DNA of 64,000 bases from Corynebacterium liangguodongii (GCF_003070865.1 NZ_CP026948.1:1426001-1490000); one strand, 5' to 3'. Counted from the first letter of the stretch, positions 19,260-28,417 are shown. The notes: a model not told the origin generated them from the sequence alone. Program-made: numbers and translations.

Positions 19260-20078
19260 CTAGGCCTGGCCAACCTCGAAGCGGACGAAGTCGGTGACCT
19301 CGATGCCGGACTCGTCGGCGTACTGCTTGACGGTCTTCTTCGAATCGGCCAGCGAGGGCTGGTCGAGCAGGACGACGTCCTTGAAGAAGCCGCCCATGCG
19401 GCCCTCGACGATCTTGGCGATGGCAGCCTCGGGCTTGCCCTCGTTGCGGGTGATCTCCTCCTGCACCGCGCGCTCCTTCTCCACGACCTCGGCCGGGATG
19501 TCCTCCTGCTTGAGGAAGCGGGCCTTCATCGCGGCGATCTGCAGCGCGATCTGGTGCGCGGCCTCGGCGTTGTCGCCGGTGTAGGCGACGAGCACGCCCA
19601 CTGCGGGCGGCAGGTCAGCGGAGCGCTGGTGGAGGTAGACCTCGACGTTCTCGCCGTCAAGGGTGCGGGCGCGGCGCAGCTCGAGCTTCTCGCCGATCTT
19701 GGCGGAGAGGCGCTCGATGACGTCGTGGGCGGACTCGCCGTTCACGTCTGCAGCGGCGAGCTCTTCCGGGGTGTTGGCCTTCACCGCGGCAGCGGCGTCG
19801 GCGATCTCCTGGGCGACGCCGATGAACTCGGCGTTCTTTGCCACAAAGTCGGTCTCGGAGTTCACCTCGACGATGGTGTGACCAGAAACGGCAACGAGGC
19901 CCTCGAGCGCGTTGCGCTCGGCGCGCTTGCCCACGTCCTTAGCGCCCTTGATGCGCAGGACCTCGATGGCCTTCTCGTAATCGCCGTTGGTCTCTTCGAG
20001 AGCCTTCTTGCAGTCGAGCATGCCGGAGCCGGTGGCCTCGCGCAGCTTCTTCACGTCTGCAGCGGTGTAGTTCGCCAT
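19260..20078 (-). CDS. tsf: Elongation factor Ts
   Basis: EF-Ts is the nucleotide-exchange factor for EF-Tu. The N-terminal UBA-like helical domain contains [20 protein letters not shown], and the core contains [14 protein letters not shown]. At 272 residues the length is normal for actinobacteria. GAGGAGGATC lies ahead of the ATG. A strong hairpin lies between rpsB and tsf, so tsf expression probably relies on read-through or its own promoter. Confidence 0.96.
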   Translation of the reverse strand: MANYTAADVKKLREATGSGMLDCKKALEETNGDYEKAIEVLRIKGAKDVGKRAERNALEGLVAVSGHTIVEVNSETDFVAKNAEFIGVAQEIADAAAAVKANTPEELAAADVNGESAHDVIERLSAKIGEKLELRRARTLDGENVEVYLHQRSADLPPAVGVLVAYTGDNAEAAHQIALQIAAMKARFLKQEDIPAEVVEKERAVQEEITRNEGKPEAAIAKIVEGRMGGFFKDVVLLDQPSLADSKKTVKQYADESGIEVTDFVRFEVGQA

Positions 20079-20227
20079 AGTGGGGCGATCCTCCTCGTAG
20101 TGGAAGTTTGTCGTACCTGCGCCGTGGGCGCGGGTATCTCATGAACGGTTTTACAGACTAGCCGAGATGCGGTGCGTCGGCACCTCTAGGCGCGCGGGGA
20201 AGGGGCATCGCCGCGCAAGAGCCCTGC

Positions 20228-20271
20228 AAAAAGCCCCGCGTCTCCCGCACGGGCGTGTGCGAGACGCGGGG
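20228..20271 (-). terminator. Terminator/attenuator between rpsB and tsf
   Basis: An 11-bp perfect stem (20234-20244 with 20261-20271) encloses a further GCAC/GTGC pairing. On the minus strand it is followed by CTTTTTGC. It lies downstream of rpsB and upstream of tsf. Confidence 0.8.
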
Positions 20272-20316
20272 TACTTTTGCCAAGGGCGCGCAGGCGCACC
20301 GCTCGTGATGCGTCGG

Positions 20317-21225
20317 CTACTTCGCATCCTGCTCGGCGGCGCGCACGGCGTGCGGCTGCTCGACGGGGGCCACGACCTGCTCCTTGGCCGCCTCGGCGGC
20401 TGCGGCAGCCGCAGCGGCGTCGGCCGCGGGGACGTCCTCGCTGGAGGCCGCGGCTGCGGCGGCCTCTGCTGCCTCGGCCTGGATCTTGGCGTCGGTGTCG
20501 CCCGCTGCCTCGCGGGCGGCGGCGAGCTGGCGCTCCTCGCGCTGCTGCTTGCCCTCGATGACGGCCTCGCCGACGATGTGGGTGAGCAGCTTCACGGCGC
20601 GGATCGCGTCGTCGTTACCCGGGATCGGGAAATCGACGGTGTCCGGGTCGCAGTTGGTATCGAGGATGGCCACGACCGGAATGCGCAGCTTCTGCGCCTC
20701 GGAGATCGCGATGTGCTCCTTGTTGGTATCCACGATCCACAGCGCGGAGGGCGCCTTGGTCATATCGGCGATACCACCGAGGACGCGCTCGAGCTTGATG
20801 CGCTCGCGGGTGAGCATGAGCACTTCCTTCTTGCCGCGGCCGGCGTAGCCCTCTTCGGCAGCGTCCATGGCCTGGAGCTCCTTCATGCGGGCGATACGCT
20901 TGGACACGGTCTGGAAGTTGGTGAGCATACCGCCGAGCCAGCGGTGGGTGACGTACGGCATGCCAACGCGCTGTGCCTCTTCTTCGATCGGCTCCTGCGC
21001 CTGCTTCTTGGTGCCAACAAAGAGGATCGTGCCGCCGTGGGCAACGGTCTCCTTGACAAACTCGTAGGCCTGATCGATGTAGGTCAGGGTCTGCTGCAGG
21101 TCGATGATGTAGATGCCGTTGCGGTCGGTGAAGATGAAGCGGCGCATCTTCGGGTTCCAGCGACGCGTCTGGTGGCCAAAGTGCACACCGGCGTCGAGGA
21201 GTTCGCGCATGGTAACAACTGCCAT
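20317..21225 (-). CDS. rpsB: 30S ribosomal protein S2 with alanine-rich C-terminal tail
   Basis: S2 binds the small subunit body and recruits S1-like factors. The conserved body covers residues 1 to about 225 ([45 protein letters not shown]-like segments). It is followed by a tail of ~75 residues rich in Ala and Glu, typical of actinobacterial S2 but long here. I chose the ATG at 21225 (MAVVTMREL) because GAAGGAG lies just upstream; the longer frame to 21303 has no ribosome binding site. Two perfect DnaA boxes lie ~210 bases upstream. Confidence 0.95.
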   Translation of the reverse strand: MAVVTMRELLDAGVHFGHQTRRWNPKMRRFIFTDRNGIYIIDLQQTLTYIDQAYEFVKETVAHGGTILFVGTKKQAQEPIEEEAQRVGMPYVTHRWLGGMLTNFQTVSKRIARMKELQAMDAAEEGYAGRGKKEVLMLTRERIKLERVLGGIADMTKAPSALWIVDTNKEHIAISEAQKLRIPVVAILDTNCDPDTVDFPIPGNDDAIRAVKLLTHIVGEAVIEGKQQREERQLAAAREAAGDTDAKIQAEAAEAAAAAASSEDVPAADAAAAAAAAEAAKEQVVAPVEQPHAVRAAEQDAK

Positions 21226-21436
21226 GGGAAGTTCTCCTTCGGAGAGAGATAGTTCGGTTACTGTGTGTCGTACTGCGCGGGTTTTTATCCCGCGCCCTAG
21301 CACCGTGCCCGCCCGGCACCCTCGTACTGTGGGACCGTCGCTGAGCGGGCATTATTCGGCGCGCGAAGTCAGTCTGTGCAGACTGCGCGGTCAAATATAC
21401 GCCCCCCGTCCCGAAAAGACTAATTGAGCTGCACGG

Positions 21437-21463
21437 TTATCCACAGCATAGCCGTTATCCACA
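21437..21463 (+). promoter_or_regulatory. Two perfect DnaA boxes
   Basis: TTATCCACA occurs at 21437-21445 and again at 21455-21463 in the same orientation, 18 bases apart. Both match the bacterial DnaA-box consensus exactly. They lie in the divergent spacer between rpsB (minus) and the M23 protein gene (plus). No AT-rich unwinding region or dnaA/dnaN gene is nearby, so this looks like a DnaA-binding regulatory or titration site rather than an origin. Confidence 0.7.
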
Positions 21464-21516
21464 GGGCGCTCGCTTCTCGACGCCCCATCCGCCCGCACCG
21501 GTGCTACAACGTGCCC

Positions 21517-22014
21517 ATGCGCACCCTTCTTGCCCCCGTCCTCGCAGCCGTCTTCCTGGCGCTCCCGGCCCCAGCCGCCGCCTACGTCGACCCGACCACC
21601 GGCGAGCCGCACGCGAGCCGGATCACCCGCTCCGCCGAGATCCCCGAGCGCAACTGGCTGCCCGGCCACCGCGGGGTGGACCTCGCTCTCGGCATCGGCG
21701 GCGACGTGCTCGCCGCAGGTGACGGCACCGTCGCCTTCGCCGGGGTTGTGGCGGGCACGCCGGTGGTCTCCATCGACCACGCGGACGGGATCCGCACCAC
21801 CTATCAACCCGTCTACGCCTCGGTCTCCGTTGGCGATGTCGTCTCCGAAGGCTCCGTCATCGGCCGCCTCGCACCCGCGGCGCGGGGCCAGCACGACGGG
21901 CTGCACTGGGGCGCGCTGACGGGCAAGGACGCCTACATCAACCCGCTGACGCTTCTCGACGCCCCAGCGATCCGCCTCAAGCCCGTGGATGGGCCTGGTT
22001 ATAGACGTTTTTGA
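21517..22014 (+). CDS. Secreted M23/LytM-domain protein
   Basis: This 165-residue exported protein has a signal peptide (MRTLLAPVLAAVFLALPAPA, probable cleavage after AAA at about 22) and one LytM domain. The first zinc motif HRGVD is intact, and ADGIRTTYQPV lies mid-domain. The second motif, normally HxH, reads HDGLHWG: the metal-binding His is present but the first His of HxH is Gly. It may be a weakly active endopeptidase or an amidase activator. The position between rpsB and xerC matches Rv2891 in M. tuberculosis. It overlaps convergent xerC by 38 bases. Confidence 0.82.
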   Translation: MRTLLAPVLAAVFLALPAPAAAYVDPTTGEPHASRITRSAEIPERNWLPGHRGVDLALGIGGDVLAAGDGTVAFAGVVAGTPVVSIDHADGIRTTYQPVYASVSVGDVVSEGSVIGRLAPAARGQHDGLHWGALTGKDAYINPLTLLDAPAIRLKPVDGPGYRRF

Positions 22015-22879
22015 GCCGCTGCGCGGAGACGTGGGTGTAGATCTGGGTGGTCTGCAGGCTCGAGTGCCCGAGCAGTTCTTGGACCACGCGAACATCGGCC
22101 CCGCCCTCGAGCATGTGCGTCGCCGCGCTGTGCCGCAGCGAGTGCGGGCTGAGCTGTGGGGCGCCCGCGCGTATCGACGCCCTCTCCACCACCCTCCTCA
22201 CCTGCCTCTGATCGATCCTCTTGCCCCGCTCCCCTACGAAGAGCGCCGTGGTCTGACCCGCCAGCTCCGGCCGGCCCCTTGCCAGCCAGTTCTGCACGGC
22301 CACCTTCGCGTGCTCCCCGAAGGGCACGACGCGCTGCTTATTACCCTTGCCCGTCACCTTGGCGGTACCTCGCGCAAGGTCGACATCCGGCACATCGAGC
22401 CCGGTGAGCTCCGCGACACGCATGCCGCTGGCATAGAGTAGCTCGAGTATCGCCCGGTCTCGCAGAGCGAGCGCGCCGTGGTCTTCGTCGTTGATCTCGG
22501 CCTCCACAACGTCGACGGCGGCGTCGGGGCTGACCACCGTGGGCAGGTGGCGGTTGAGCTTCGGGGTTTTCAGACGCGCCGCCGGGTCCGAATCCAGGTA
22601 GCCCTGGTTGTGCGCCCAGGTCGAAAACGCCCGCACCGCCGCCGTGCGCCGGGCCAGCGTCGAGCGGGCGAGGCCTTGGGATAGGGCGTCGGCAAGCCAG
22701 GCGCGAAGCGTGGGCAGGGTGAACTCTGCGAACGTTGGGGCAAAGGGCAACAGCGTCGTGAGATCGGAGCGGTAGCCCTTCACCGTGGCCGGCGAGCGGC
22801 CGAGGACCAGCTCGGCGTGCTCGGCGAAGTCCTCGATGGCCTCGGCGAGCTGGCCAGAACTGTTACCCATGTGACGCAT
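21977..22879 (-). CDS. xerC: Tyrosine recombinase XerC
   Basis: XerC, with XerD, resolves chromosome dimers at dif. The N-terminal SAM-like core-binding domain (about residues 10-95) precedes the catalytic domain. Catalytic residues are visible as Arg in YASGMRVAEL, Lys in VTGKGNKQR, His-x-x-Arg in LSPHSLRHSAATH, His in LLGHSS and the nucleophile Tyr in TQIYTHVS. The start is uncertain among nearby ATGs (22879, 22870). Its last 38 bases overlap the convergent M23 gene. The position beside dprA is the usual actinobacterial arrangement. Confidence 0.93.
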   Translation of the reverse strand: MRHMGNSSGQLAEAIEDFAEHAELVLGRSPATVKGYRSDLTTLLPFAPTFAEFTLPTLRAWLADALSQGLARSTLARRTAAVRAFSTWAHNQGYLDSDPAARLKTPKLNRHLPTVVSPDAAVDVVEAEINDEDHGALALRDRAILELLYASGMRVAELTGLDVPDVDLARGTAKVTGKGNKQRVVPFGEHAKVAVQNWLARGRPELAGQTTALFVGERGKRIDQRQVRRVVERASIRAGAPQLSPHSLRHSAATHMLEGGADVRVVQELLGHSSLQTTQIYTHVSAQRLKNVYNQAHPRA

Positions 22880-22997
22880 GATACCCGCGTGCACCGATGT
22901 TGAATATCTCCCTAGGTGGGAGTCTATTCACAACACCGCGCCCGCGCCCCTGGTCGCTTCCCGTCTAGGACCCCAGAAAGCGAACTAGACCGGAGCC

Positions 22998-23022
22998 GGT
23001 CCCCGGCACCACACCGGGGACC
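22998..23022 (-). terminator. Candidate terminator at the end of dprA
   Basis: A 9-bp perfect stem (GGTCCCCGG/CCGGGGACC) with a 7-base loop begins at the last base of the dprA stop codon. There is no T-tract, so termination is uncertain. Confidence 0.4.
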
Positions 23023-24170
23023 TACCTCCGCCACACCACCCCCTCCCGCGTCACCATCCCGCGCCCGGCAAGGTCCACGAGGATGTGCACCGTAAGCCCC
23101 ACGCCCAAACCGGCGCGCGCCGCGATGTCTTCCGCTGCTGCTCCCCCGGCGCCGAGCGGCACTGCATCGAACACGCGCAGCTCGTTGCGCGAAAGCTTTT
23201 GCACATCGCTGGCCGCGAAGTCCAGCTCCATCTGCGCTGCCGGGTCGACTTCCCCCACCCTGCTGAGCAGCGCGTGGACCTGCTCGGAATTGAGCACCAT
23301 CTCGGCCCGGCGCTCCTGGATCGCCAGGTTGGTCCCCAGCGAGCCCGGCCCGAGGATCGGCCCCGGCACGGCCATCACCGGCCGGTTGTAATAGTGCGCC
23401 CACGCCAGGGTGTTGAGGGCCCCGGAGCGAAACGCCGCCTCGACAACCAGGGTCCCCGCCGTCAGCGCGGCCACCAGCCGGTTGCGGGTGAGGAAGCGGT
23501 GCCGGTCCGGGCTCACCCCGGGCGGGTACTCGGTGATGACCGTGCTGACCTGATCGAAGAGTTCCGCGTGGCGCTTCGGGTAGATCACACCGGGCCCGCA
23601 GGCGGCGACGATCACGGTCGCGGCCCCGGCGGCAAGCGCCGCCTCGTGGGCCGCGGCGTCGATACCCACCGCGCCGCCGGAGACGATCGTGTATCCCCTC
23701 CCCGCCAGACCCGTCACCAGGTCGGCGGTGGCGTTGGCACCATAGCGTGTCGACGCCCTCGTGCCCACCACCCCGACAGACCTCGCGAACATCCCGCCCA
23801 GGTCCTCTCGCCCTTTTACCCACAGCGCATGGGGCGGCGCCCCGTCCGCCTTGCGGGCGTGGTGGTTGGCGTGGGCCGCCGCCGCGCCGACGGCAAAGGA
23901 CTCCTCGATCGCCTCTGCGGGCCAGCCGCCGGATTCCGGGGTGAGGAGCCGGTACCCGGCGGCCTGCGCGATCTCAAGGTCGCGCCCCGTGGCGTCCCAG
24001 GAATATCGAGCCTCGGTCTCGCCGGCGAGGCCCGCCAGCCAGCTCGCGCGCGAGCGCACACCGGCGGCGATCTCGTCGGCGTCGCGCCCGGCGCGCAGGA
24101 GCGCCTGGAGGTGCCAGGACGGGCCTTCGATCACCCGGCTGAGGTAGGCCCAGGATTCGAGCGAGCTCAC
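23022..24170 (-). CDS. dprA: DNA-processing protein DprA
   Basis: DprA/Smf loads RecA onto incoming single-stranded DNA. This 382-residue protein has an N-terminal helical region, then the Rossmann-fold DprA domain with VGTRASTRYG, SGGAVGIDAAAHEAAL and ITEYPPG, and a C-terminal winged-helix (DLAGRGMVTREGVVWRR). The GTG start at 24170 overlaps the end of comM as GTGA, so the two are translationally coupled; longer frames upstream lie inside comM. The comM-dprA pair is conserved in actinobacteria, which mostly lack obvious competence machinery. Confidence 0.9.
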   Translation of the reverse strand: MSSLESWAYLSRVIEGPSWHLQALLRAGRDADEIAAGVRSRASWLAGLAGETEARYSWDATGRDLEIAQAAGYRLLTPESGGWPAEAIEESFAVGAAAAHANHHARKADGAPPHALWVKGREDLGGMFARSVGVVGTRASTRYGANATADLVTGLAGRGYTIVSGGAVGIDAAAHEAALAAGAATVIVAACGPGVIYPKRHAELFDQVSTVITEYPPGVSPDRHRFLTRNRLVAALTAGTLVVEAAFRSGALNTLAWAHYYNRPVMAVPGPILGPGSLGTNLAIQERRAEMVLNSEQVHALLSRVGEVDPAAQMELDFAASDVQKLSRNELRVFDAVPLGAGGAAAEDIAARAGLGVGLTVHILVDLAGRGMVTREGVVWRR

Positions 24171-25675
24171 GATGCAGCCTCCCCGAGGCCCGGTGCGCGC
24201 AGCTCGGCGGCGGCGCCGACGTGCCCAAGGTCGGGGCGGGCGGCGCCGTCGAGGTCCGCAAGCGTCCAGGCGAGCTTGAGCACGCGGTCGACCCCTCGCT
24301 GGGTGATCGCGCCGTTGGCGAGGTAGGCGCTGATCAGCGCCATCGCGGAGTCGTCGGCGGGGTATGCGCGGCGGATGAGCGTCGCCGGGACGCGGGCGTT
24401 GACCCACTCCTCGGCACCGGCCGCGGACCAGCGGTAGGCGGCTCGCTCGCGGGCCTCCATGACGCGATCCGCAATCGTCTCTGAGGGCTCGGCGTCTCCC
24501 CTCCCGATGGCGCTGCCCTGGGAGGCGAGCGCTAGCGAGATGTCGATGCGGTCGCGCAGGGGTCCGGAGATGTTGCGCAGGTGATTCGCTCTCTGTGAGG
24601 GGGTGCAGCGGCACGCGTCGGCCCGCTCCGCCCCGCAGCGGCACGGGTTGGCCGCCAAAATCAGCTGAAAGCCGGCAGGGTAGACCACCTCCCGGCGGGC
24701 CCGGGTGAGCACGACCTGCCTGCGCTCCAAGGGGATGCGCAGCGCGTCAAGGGTGGACGCGCTCGCCTCGCTGGCCTCGTCGAGGAACAACACCCCGTGG
24801 TGGGCGAGGCTCACCGCCCCCGGGCGCGGGTGGCCCGAGCCCCCGCCGATGAGCGCGGCACGGGTGAGCGAGGGGTGCGGGGAGACGAACGGGCGGGTGG
24901 CCACCACCTCTCCTGCTGACACGCCGGCCAACGAATGGATGGCGGTGGCCTCCACCGTCTCCTCCAACGTCATGGGCGGCAGGATGGAGGGAAGGCGCTC
25001 GGCCAACATCGATTTTCCGGAGCCGGGCGGGCCGATCATGAAGACGTGGTGGCCGCCTGCCGCGGCGACCTCGAGGGCGTGCTTGGCCTCCTTTTGCCCG
25101 GCGACGTCGCGGAAGTCCGGCAGGTCGCGCCCCTGCGGCGGGGCCTTCTGCGCGGCCGGGGAGAGCTCGCGGGTGCCGAGGGCCCACGACCAGACGTCGA
25201 CAAGCGAATCGGCGACGAGGATGCGGCCGCGGCCCACCAGCGCGGCTTCGGCCTCGTTGGCGCGGGGGACGATGATGGTGGAGAAGCCGGGCGCGGCGAG
25301 CATGGGCAAGATCCCCTCGACCCGGCGCAGCGCCCCGCCCAGGCCGAGCTCGCCGAGCAGGAGCGTCTTTTCGAGCGCCGCGCGCGCCCGTGGCTCTAGG
25401 CTGGCGAGCACGGCAATCGCAATGGGCAGGTCGAAGTGCGAGCCGGACTTGGGCAGGTGCGCCGGGGAGAGCGAGACCATGATTTTCGTGCGCGGCCACG
25501 GCAGCGTGGCGTTGGCCACGGCGGTGCGGATGCGCTCGCGCGATTCCTTCACCGCGGCATCCCCCAGCCCCACGACGTGCATGCCGGGAAGTCCGGGGCC
25601 GACGTTGGCCTCAACCCGCACGACCTGTGCGCCCACCCCGTCGATGGCGGCGGCGAACGTGCTAGCAAGCGCCAT
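24167..25675 (-). CDS. comM: YifB/ComM-family Mg-chelatase-like AAA ATPase
   Basis: ComM is a hexameric helicase promoting branch migration during DNA uptake. This 502-residue protein has an N-terminal Lon-like ChlI domain (about 1-170), an AAA core with Walker A GPPGSGKS and Walker B GVLFLDEA, a cysteine cluster (NPCRCGAERADACRC) and the C-terminal Mg-chelatase domain. It overlaps yraN upstream by 14 bases and dprA downstream by 4, so yraN-comM-dprA form one operon. Confidence 0.92.
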   Translation of the reverse strand: MALASTFAAAIDGVGAQVVRVEANVGPGLPGMHVVGLGDAAVKESRERIRTAVANATLPWPRTKIMVSLSPAHLPKSGSHFDLPIAIAVLASLEPRARAALEKTLLLGELGLGGALRRVEGILPMLAAPGFSTIIVPRANEAEAALVGRGRILVADSLVDVWSWALGTRELSPAAQKAPPQGRDLPDFRDVAGQKEAKHALEVAAAGGHHVFMIGPPGSGKSMLAERLPSILPPMTLEETVEATAIHSLAGVSAGEVVATRPFVSPHPSLTRAALIGGGSGHPRPGAVSLAHHGVLFLDEASEASASTLDALRIPLERRQVVLTRARREVVYPAGFQLILAANPCRCGAERADACRCTPSQRANHLRNISGPLRDRIDISLALASQGSAIGRGDAEPSETIADRVMEARERAAYRWSAAGAEEWVNARVPATLIRRAYPADDSAMALISAYLANGAITQRGVDRVLKLAWTLADLDGAARPDLGHVGAAAELRAPGLGEAAS

Positions 25676-26036
25676 CTTCCACCCCCGGGAAGATGCGGAT
25701 CTCCTTGCCCGTGCTGGTGACTAAGACCTCGGCGACGTCGAAACGCGCGGGAGCGAAGGGTTTTCCTTCCAGCCACTCCACCGCGCAGCGGCGCATCGTG
25801 GCCAGCTTCTTCGGCGTAACCGCCTCAGCGGTGCCGAAGCGACGGCCGCGGCGGGTCTTGACCTCCAGGAACACGTAGGTGCCGTCGAAGGCCCGCAGGA
25901 TGACATCGATCTCGCCGGAGCGAGTGCGAACCCCGTAGTCGATGAGCTCGTAGCCGAGCCCGACGTAGACCCCGGCGGCGAACCCCTCGCCCTCGGCGCC
26001 CAGCATTTTCTGTGATGCGTAGCGCGTGTGCGCCAT
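25662..26036 (-). CDS. yraN: YraN/UPF0102 endonuclease-like protein
   Basis: This 124-residue protein has the restriction-endonuclease-like fold of UPF0102. SGEIDVI supplies Glu/Asp and FLEVKTRRG supplies the E-x-K of a PD-(D/E)xK active site. The role is unproven but linked to DNA processing by its neighbours comM and dprA. The ATG at 26036 follows GGAGGGGGGAGG, a very strong ribosome binding site. Confidence 0.88.
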   Translation of the reverse strand: MAHTRYASQKMLGAEGEGFAAGVYVGLGYELIDYGVRTRSGEIDVILRAFDGTYVFLEVKTRRGRRFGTAEAVTPKKLATMRRCAVEWLEGKPFAPARFDVAEVLVTSTGKEIRIFPGVEDGAC

Positions 26037-26136
26037 GCCTCCCCCCTCCAATAAAGCAACGATCCTTGTGCCTTATTGGACTGGCGCGGGTGCTCGCCGG
26101 TTCCCTGGGCAGGGGTGGCGTGGTCACTGAAGTGGG

Positions 26137-26174
26137 CACGCCCCGATTGATAAATTGATAAAACCCGGGGCGTG
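26137..26174. terminator. Hairpin with AT-rich repeated loop downstream of DUF2469 gene
   Basis: A 9-bp stem (CACGCCCCG/CGGGGCGTG) encloses 20 bases made of TTGATAAA-type direct repeats. It lies between the DUF2469 stop and yraN. No T-tract follows, so it may be a terminator, processing site or operator. The rest of the 131-base spacer (26052-26182) shows nothing else. Confidence 0.4.
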
Positions 26175-26182
26175 AGACTCCC

Positions 26183-26491
26183 CTAGGCCTCCGGGAAGGT
26201 GATGTCGGGCTTGTCCAGCTCCTCGATGTTGACGTCCTTGTACGTGATCACCCGGACGTAGCGCACAAAGCGCACGGCGCGGTACATGTCCCACACCCAG
26301 CAATCCGACATGCGCACCTCGTAGTAGACGTCCTTGCCCTCCGTGTGCGGGATGAGCTCGACGGCATTCGCAAGGTAGAAACGGCGGTCCGTCTCCACCA
26401 CGTAGGAGAACTGGCTGACCACATCGCGGTACTCGCGGTAGAGGGAGAGCTCAACCTCTGCCTCGTAGTTGTCCAGATCTTCAGCGCTCAT
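26183..26491 (-). CDS. DUF2469 family protein
   Basis: This 102-residue acidic protein (MSAEDLDNYEAEVELSLYRE at the N-terminus; MSDCWVWDMYR mid-protein) is the conserved actinobacterial DUF2469 protein found next to rnhB (Rv2901c in M. tuberculosis). Function is unknown; it has no signal peptide or membrane span. GAGGTCATAA precedes the ATG and overlaps the end of rnhB, which directly abuts it, so the two are co-transcribed. Confidence 0.9.
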   Translation of the reverse strand: MSAEDLDNYEAEVELSLYREYRDVVSQFSYVVETDRRFYLANAVELIPHTEGKDVYYEVRMSDCWVWDMYRAVRFVRYVRVITYKDVNIEELDKPDITFPEA

Positions 26492-27130
26492 TTATGACCT
26501 CAAATACTGCTCGTGGGCAAGTCTGACGTTGGCATAACTATAACGATGCTCACGGCTCGCACCGTGGCGGCGCACCGCAGCCATGTGCGCCGCCGTGCCG
26601 TAGCCCTTGTGCTTCTCCACCCCATAGCCGGGATAGGTCTCGGCCATCTCGACGACGAGCCGGTCGCGCGAGACCTTTGCCAGCACGCTCGCGGCGGCGA
26701 TGCAGCGCGCGGTGTAATCCCCGCCGATGATGGGCAGCTGCGGGCAGGTGAGCCCGGGGGTGGTGAAGGCGTCGACAAGCACGTAGCCAGGAGCGAGCTT
26801 CAGCTTGGCGACGGCCCTCCTCGCCCCGCCCAGATTCGCCGCCTGAATGCCCCGCCGATCGATCTCGGCGGCCGGGACGTGGACGACGGAAAAGGCCAAC
26901 GCGACGGAGCAAATCGCCTCGAAGAGCTCCTCGCGCCGGCGCGGGGTGAGGCGCTTGGAATCGGTCAGCCCCTCGAGGTCCTTCAGCGGGCGCGGGGGAA
27001 GCACGCACGCCGCTATGGTCACCGGGCCGAAGCACGCCCCGCGCCCGGCCTCGTCGACGCCCGCCACCGGGCCGAGACCTGCCTTGTCGAGGGCGACCTC
27101 GTAGGTGCGGAGCTGCTTGAGCCGGCGCAC
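26492..27130 (-). CDS. rnhB: Ribonuclease HII
   Basis: RNase HII removes ribonucleotides from DNA and RNA-DNA hybrids. The catalytic DEAGRG motif (Asp, Glu in [15 protein letters not shown], near residue 25), VDAFTTPG and [17 protein letters not shown] are present. The length of 212 residues is normal. It starts with GTG immediately after the lepB stop codon, without a spacer. Confidence 0.95.
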   Translation of the reverse strand: MRRLKQLRTYEVALDKAGLGPVAGVDEAGRGACFGPVTIAACVLPPRPLKDLEGLTDSKRLTPRRREELFEAICSVALAFSVVHVPAAEIDRRGIQAANLGGARRAVAKLKLAPGYVLVDAFTTPGLTCPQLPIIGGDYTARCIAAASVLAKVSRDRLVVEMAETYPGYGVEKHKGYGTAAHMAAVRRHGASREHRYSYANVRLAHEQYLRS

Positions 27131-27895
27131 CTAAGCCTGAGAGCCCTGGATGTCCGGATCCGCCACCCCGCCCGCGCGGCCCAGCGGGAAGACGATCGCG
27201 GCGACCTTGCCGCGCAGGTTTTCCTTCGGGATCGTGCCCTGGAGCGGATCGCCCATGTGCGCGCGGGAATCGAGGGAGTTGGTGCGGTTATCGCCCATCA
27301 TGAAGTAGTGCCCCTCCGGCACCGTGACCGGGCCGAAGTAGGCCCCGCCGCAGGCCTGCGAACCGGTGAGCGGGTCGATCGGGTTCTCCGGCGGCTGCAG
27401 AGTATACGACTGCTCGATCGGCCTGCCGTCTACCATGACGGCCGGGTCCCCCTCCTGGCAGGAGACGGTCTGCCCGCCCGTGGCGATAATGCGCTTGACC
27501 AGGTTATTCTCATCCGGCGGGACGAGGCCGACCCAGGAGCCGACGGTTTGCAGCCCCGCGACGAGCGGGTTGTCGGAACGGTTGGAGACGTAACTGGCGT
27601 TCCACGAGTCCGTGCCCTTAAACACCACGACGTCCCCGGGTTCCGGGTCGGAGAAGTAGTAGCTGACCTTCTCCACCGCCACGCGATCCCCGGAGCCGTG
27701 GAACCCGTGTAGTGTCGGCTCCATCGAGCCGGAGGGGATGACATACATCCGCCCGATGAAGGTCTGGATGATAAAGATGAAGAACAGCGTCAGCGCGATG
27801 ACGACCGGGATCTCGATGTACCAGGGCATCTCTTTTTTCTCTTCGCGCTGCGTGTCGACGTCTAAGCGCTCGCTCCTCGTAGTCACTCGCCTCAC
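27131..27895 (-). CDS. lepB: Signal peptidase I
   Basis: LepB cleaves signal peptides from exported proteins. This 254-residue protein has a charged N-terminus, one membrane span (PVVIALTLFFIFIIQTF), the catalytic serine in YVIPSGSMEPTL, the general-base Lys region DRVAVEKVSYYF, and box E (MGDNRTNSLDSRAHMG). GTG at 27895 is the listed start; a GTG nine bases later is possible. It directly precedes rnhB. Confidence 0.94.
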   Translation of the reverse strand: MRRVTTRSERLDVDTQREEKKEMPWYIEIPVVIALTLFFIFIIQTFIGRMYVIPSGSMEPTLHGFHGSGDRVAVEKVSYYFSDPEPGDVVVFKGTDSWNASYVSNRSDNPLVAGLQTVGSWVGLVPPDENNLVKRIIATGGQTVSCQEGDPAVMVDGRPIEQSYTLQPPENPIDPLTGSQACGGAYFGPVTVPEGHYFMMGDNRTNSLDSRAHMGDPLQGTIPKENLRGKVAAIVFPLGRAGGVADPDIQGSQA

Positions 27896-27914
27896 TCTAG
27901 CACCACGGAACGCG

Positions 27915-27950
27915 AAACCCCGCCCGACCCAGATGAGGTCGAGCGGGGTT
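27915..27950 (-). terminator. Rho-independent terminator after rplS
   Basis: Stem AACCCCGC/GCGGGGTT extends by CGACC/GGTCG across one mismatch. On the minus strand it ends in TTTCG. It lies 20 bases beyond the rplS stop. Confidence 0.82.
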
Positions 27951-27970
27951 GAGCGGCGCGCGGGCAGGAA

Positions 27971-28318
27971 CTAGCGGCGTTCCTTGATGCGGGCGGCCTT
28001 GCCGCGGAGGTTGCGCATGTAGTAGAGCTTGGCGCGGCGCACGTCACCCTTGCGCAGCACCTCGATCTTCTCAATGTTGGGCGAGTGCACCGGGAAGGTA
28101 CGCTCGACACCGATGCCGAAGGAGACCTTGCGCACGGTGAAGGTCTCGCGGATTCCGGAGCCCTGGCGGCGCAGGACGAAGCCCTCGAAGAGCTGGGTAC
28201 GGGTGACGCTGCCCTCGATAACCTTCACGTGCACGCCGAGGGTATCGCCCGGGCGGAAATCGGGGATGTCGTCGCGCAGCTGGCCTGCGTCAACAAGATC
28301 AATGATGCCGTTGCTCAT
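27971..28318 (-). CDS. rplS: 50S ribosomal protein L19
   Basis: L19 sits at the 30S-50S interface. The 115-residue length and the segments [23 protein letters not shown] and [20 protein letters not shown] are diagnostic. AAGGA lies ahead of the ATG. It has a 99-base upstream spacer to tex and its own terminator downstream, so it is a single-gene transcript. Confidence 0.97.
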   Translation of the reverse strand: MSNGIIDLVDAGQLRDDIPDFRPGDTLGVHVKVIEGSVTRTQLFEGFVLRRQGSGIRETFTVRKVSFGIGVERTFPVHSPNIEKIEVLRKGDVRRAKLYYMRNLRGKAARIKERR

Positions 28319-28417
28319 AGAAGCAATCCTTTACGTGTTCGGACAGAGGACCCTAGCGGCTTCTCCCTGGTCAGGGCGCTCGGCTGGTTCGTGTCGCCGT
28401 CAATAACTGTGAAAACC

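Noticed and set aside
21424-21516. Replication origin at the DnaA boxes
   Set aside because: Only two perfect boxes, no AT-rich unwinding region and no dnaA, dnaN or gyrB nearby.
26137-26174. Riboswitch or leader RNA upstream of yraN
   Set aside because: Only a single 9-bp stem with a repetitive AT loop is seen; no conserved riboswitch core is recognisable.
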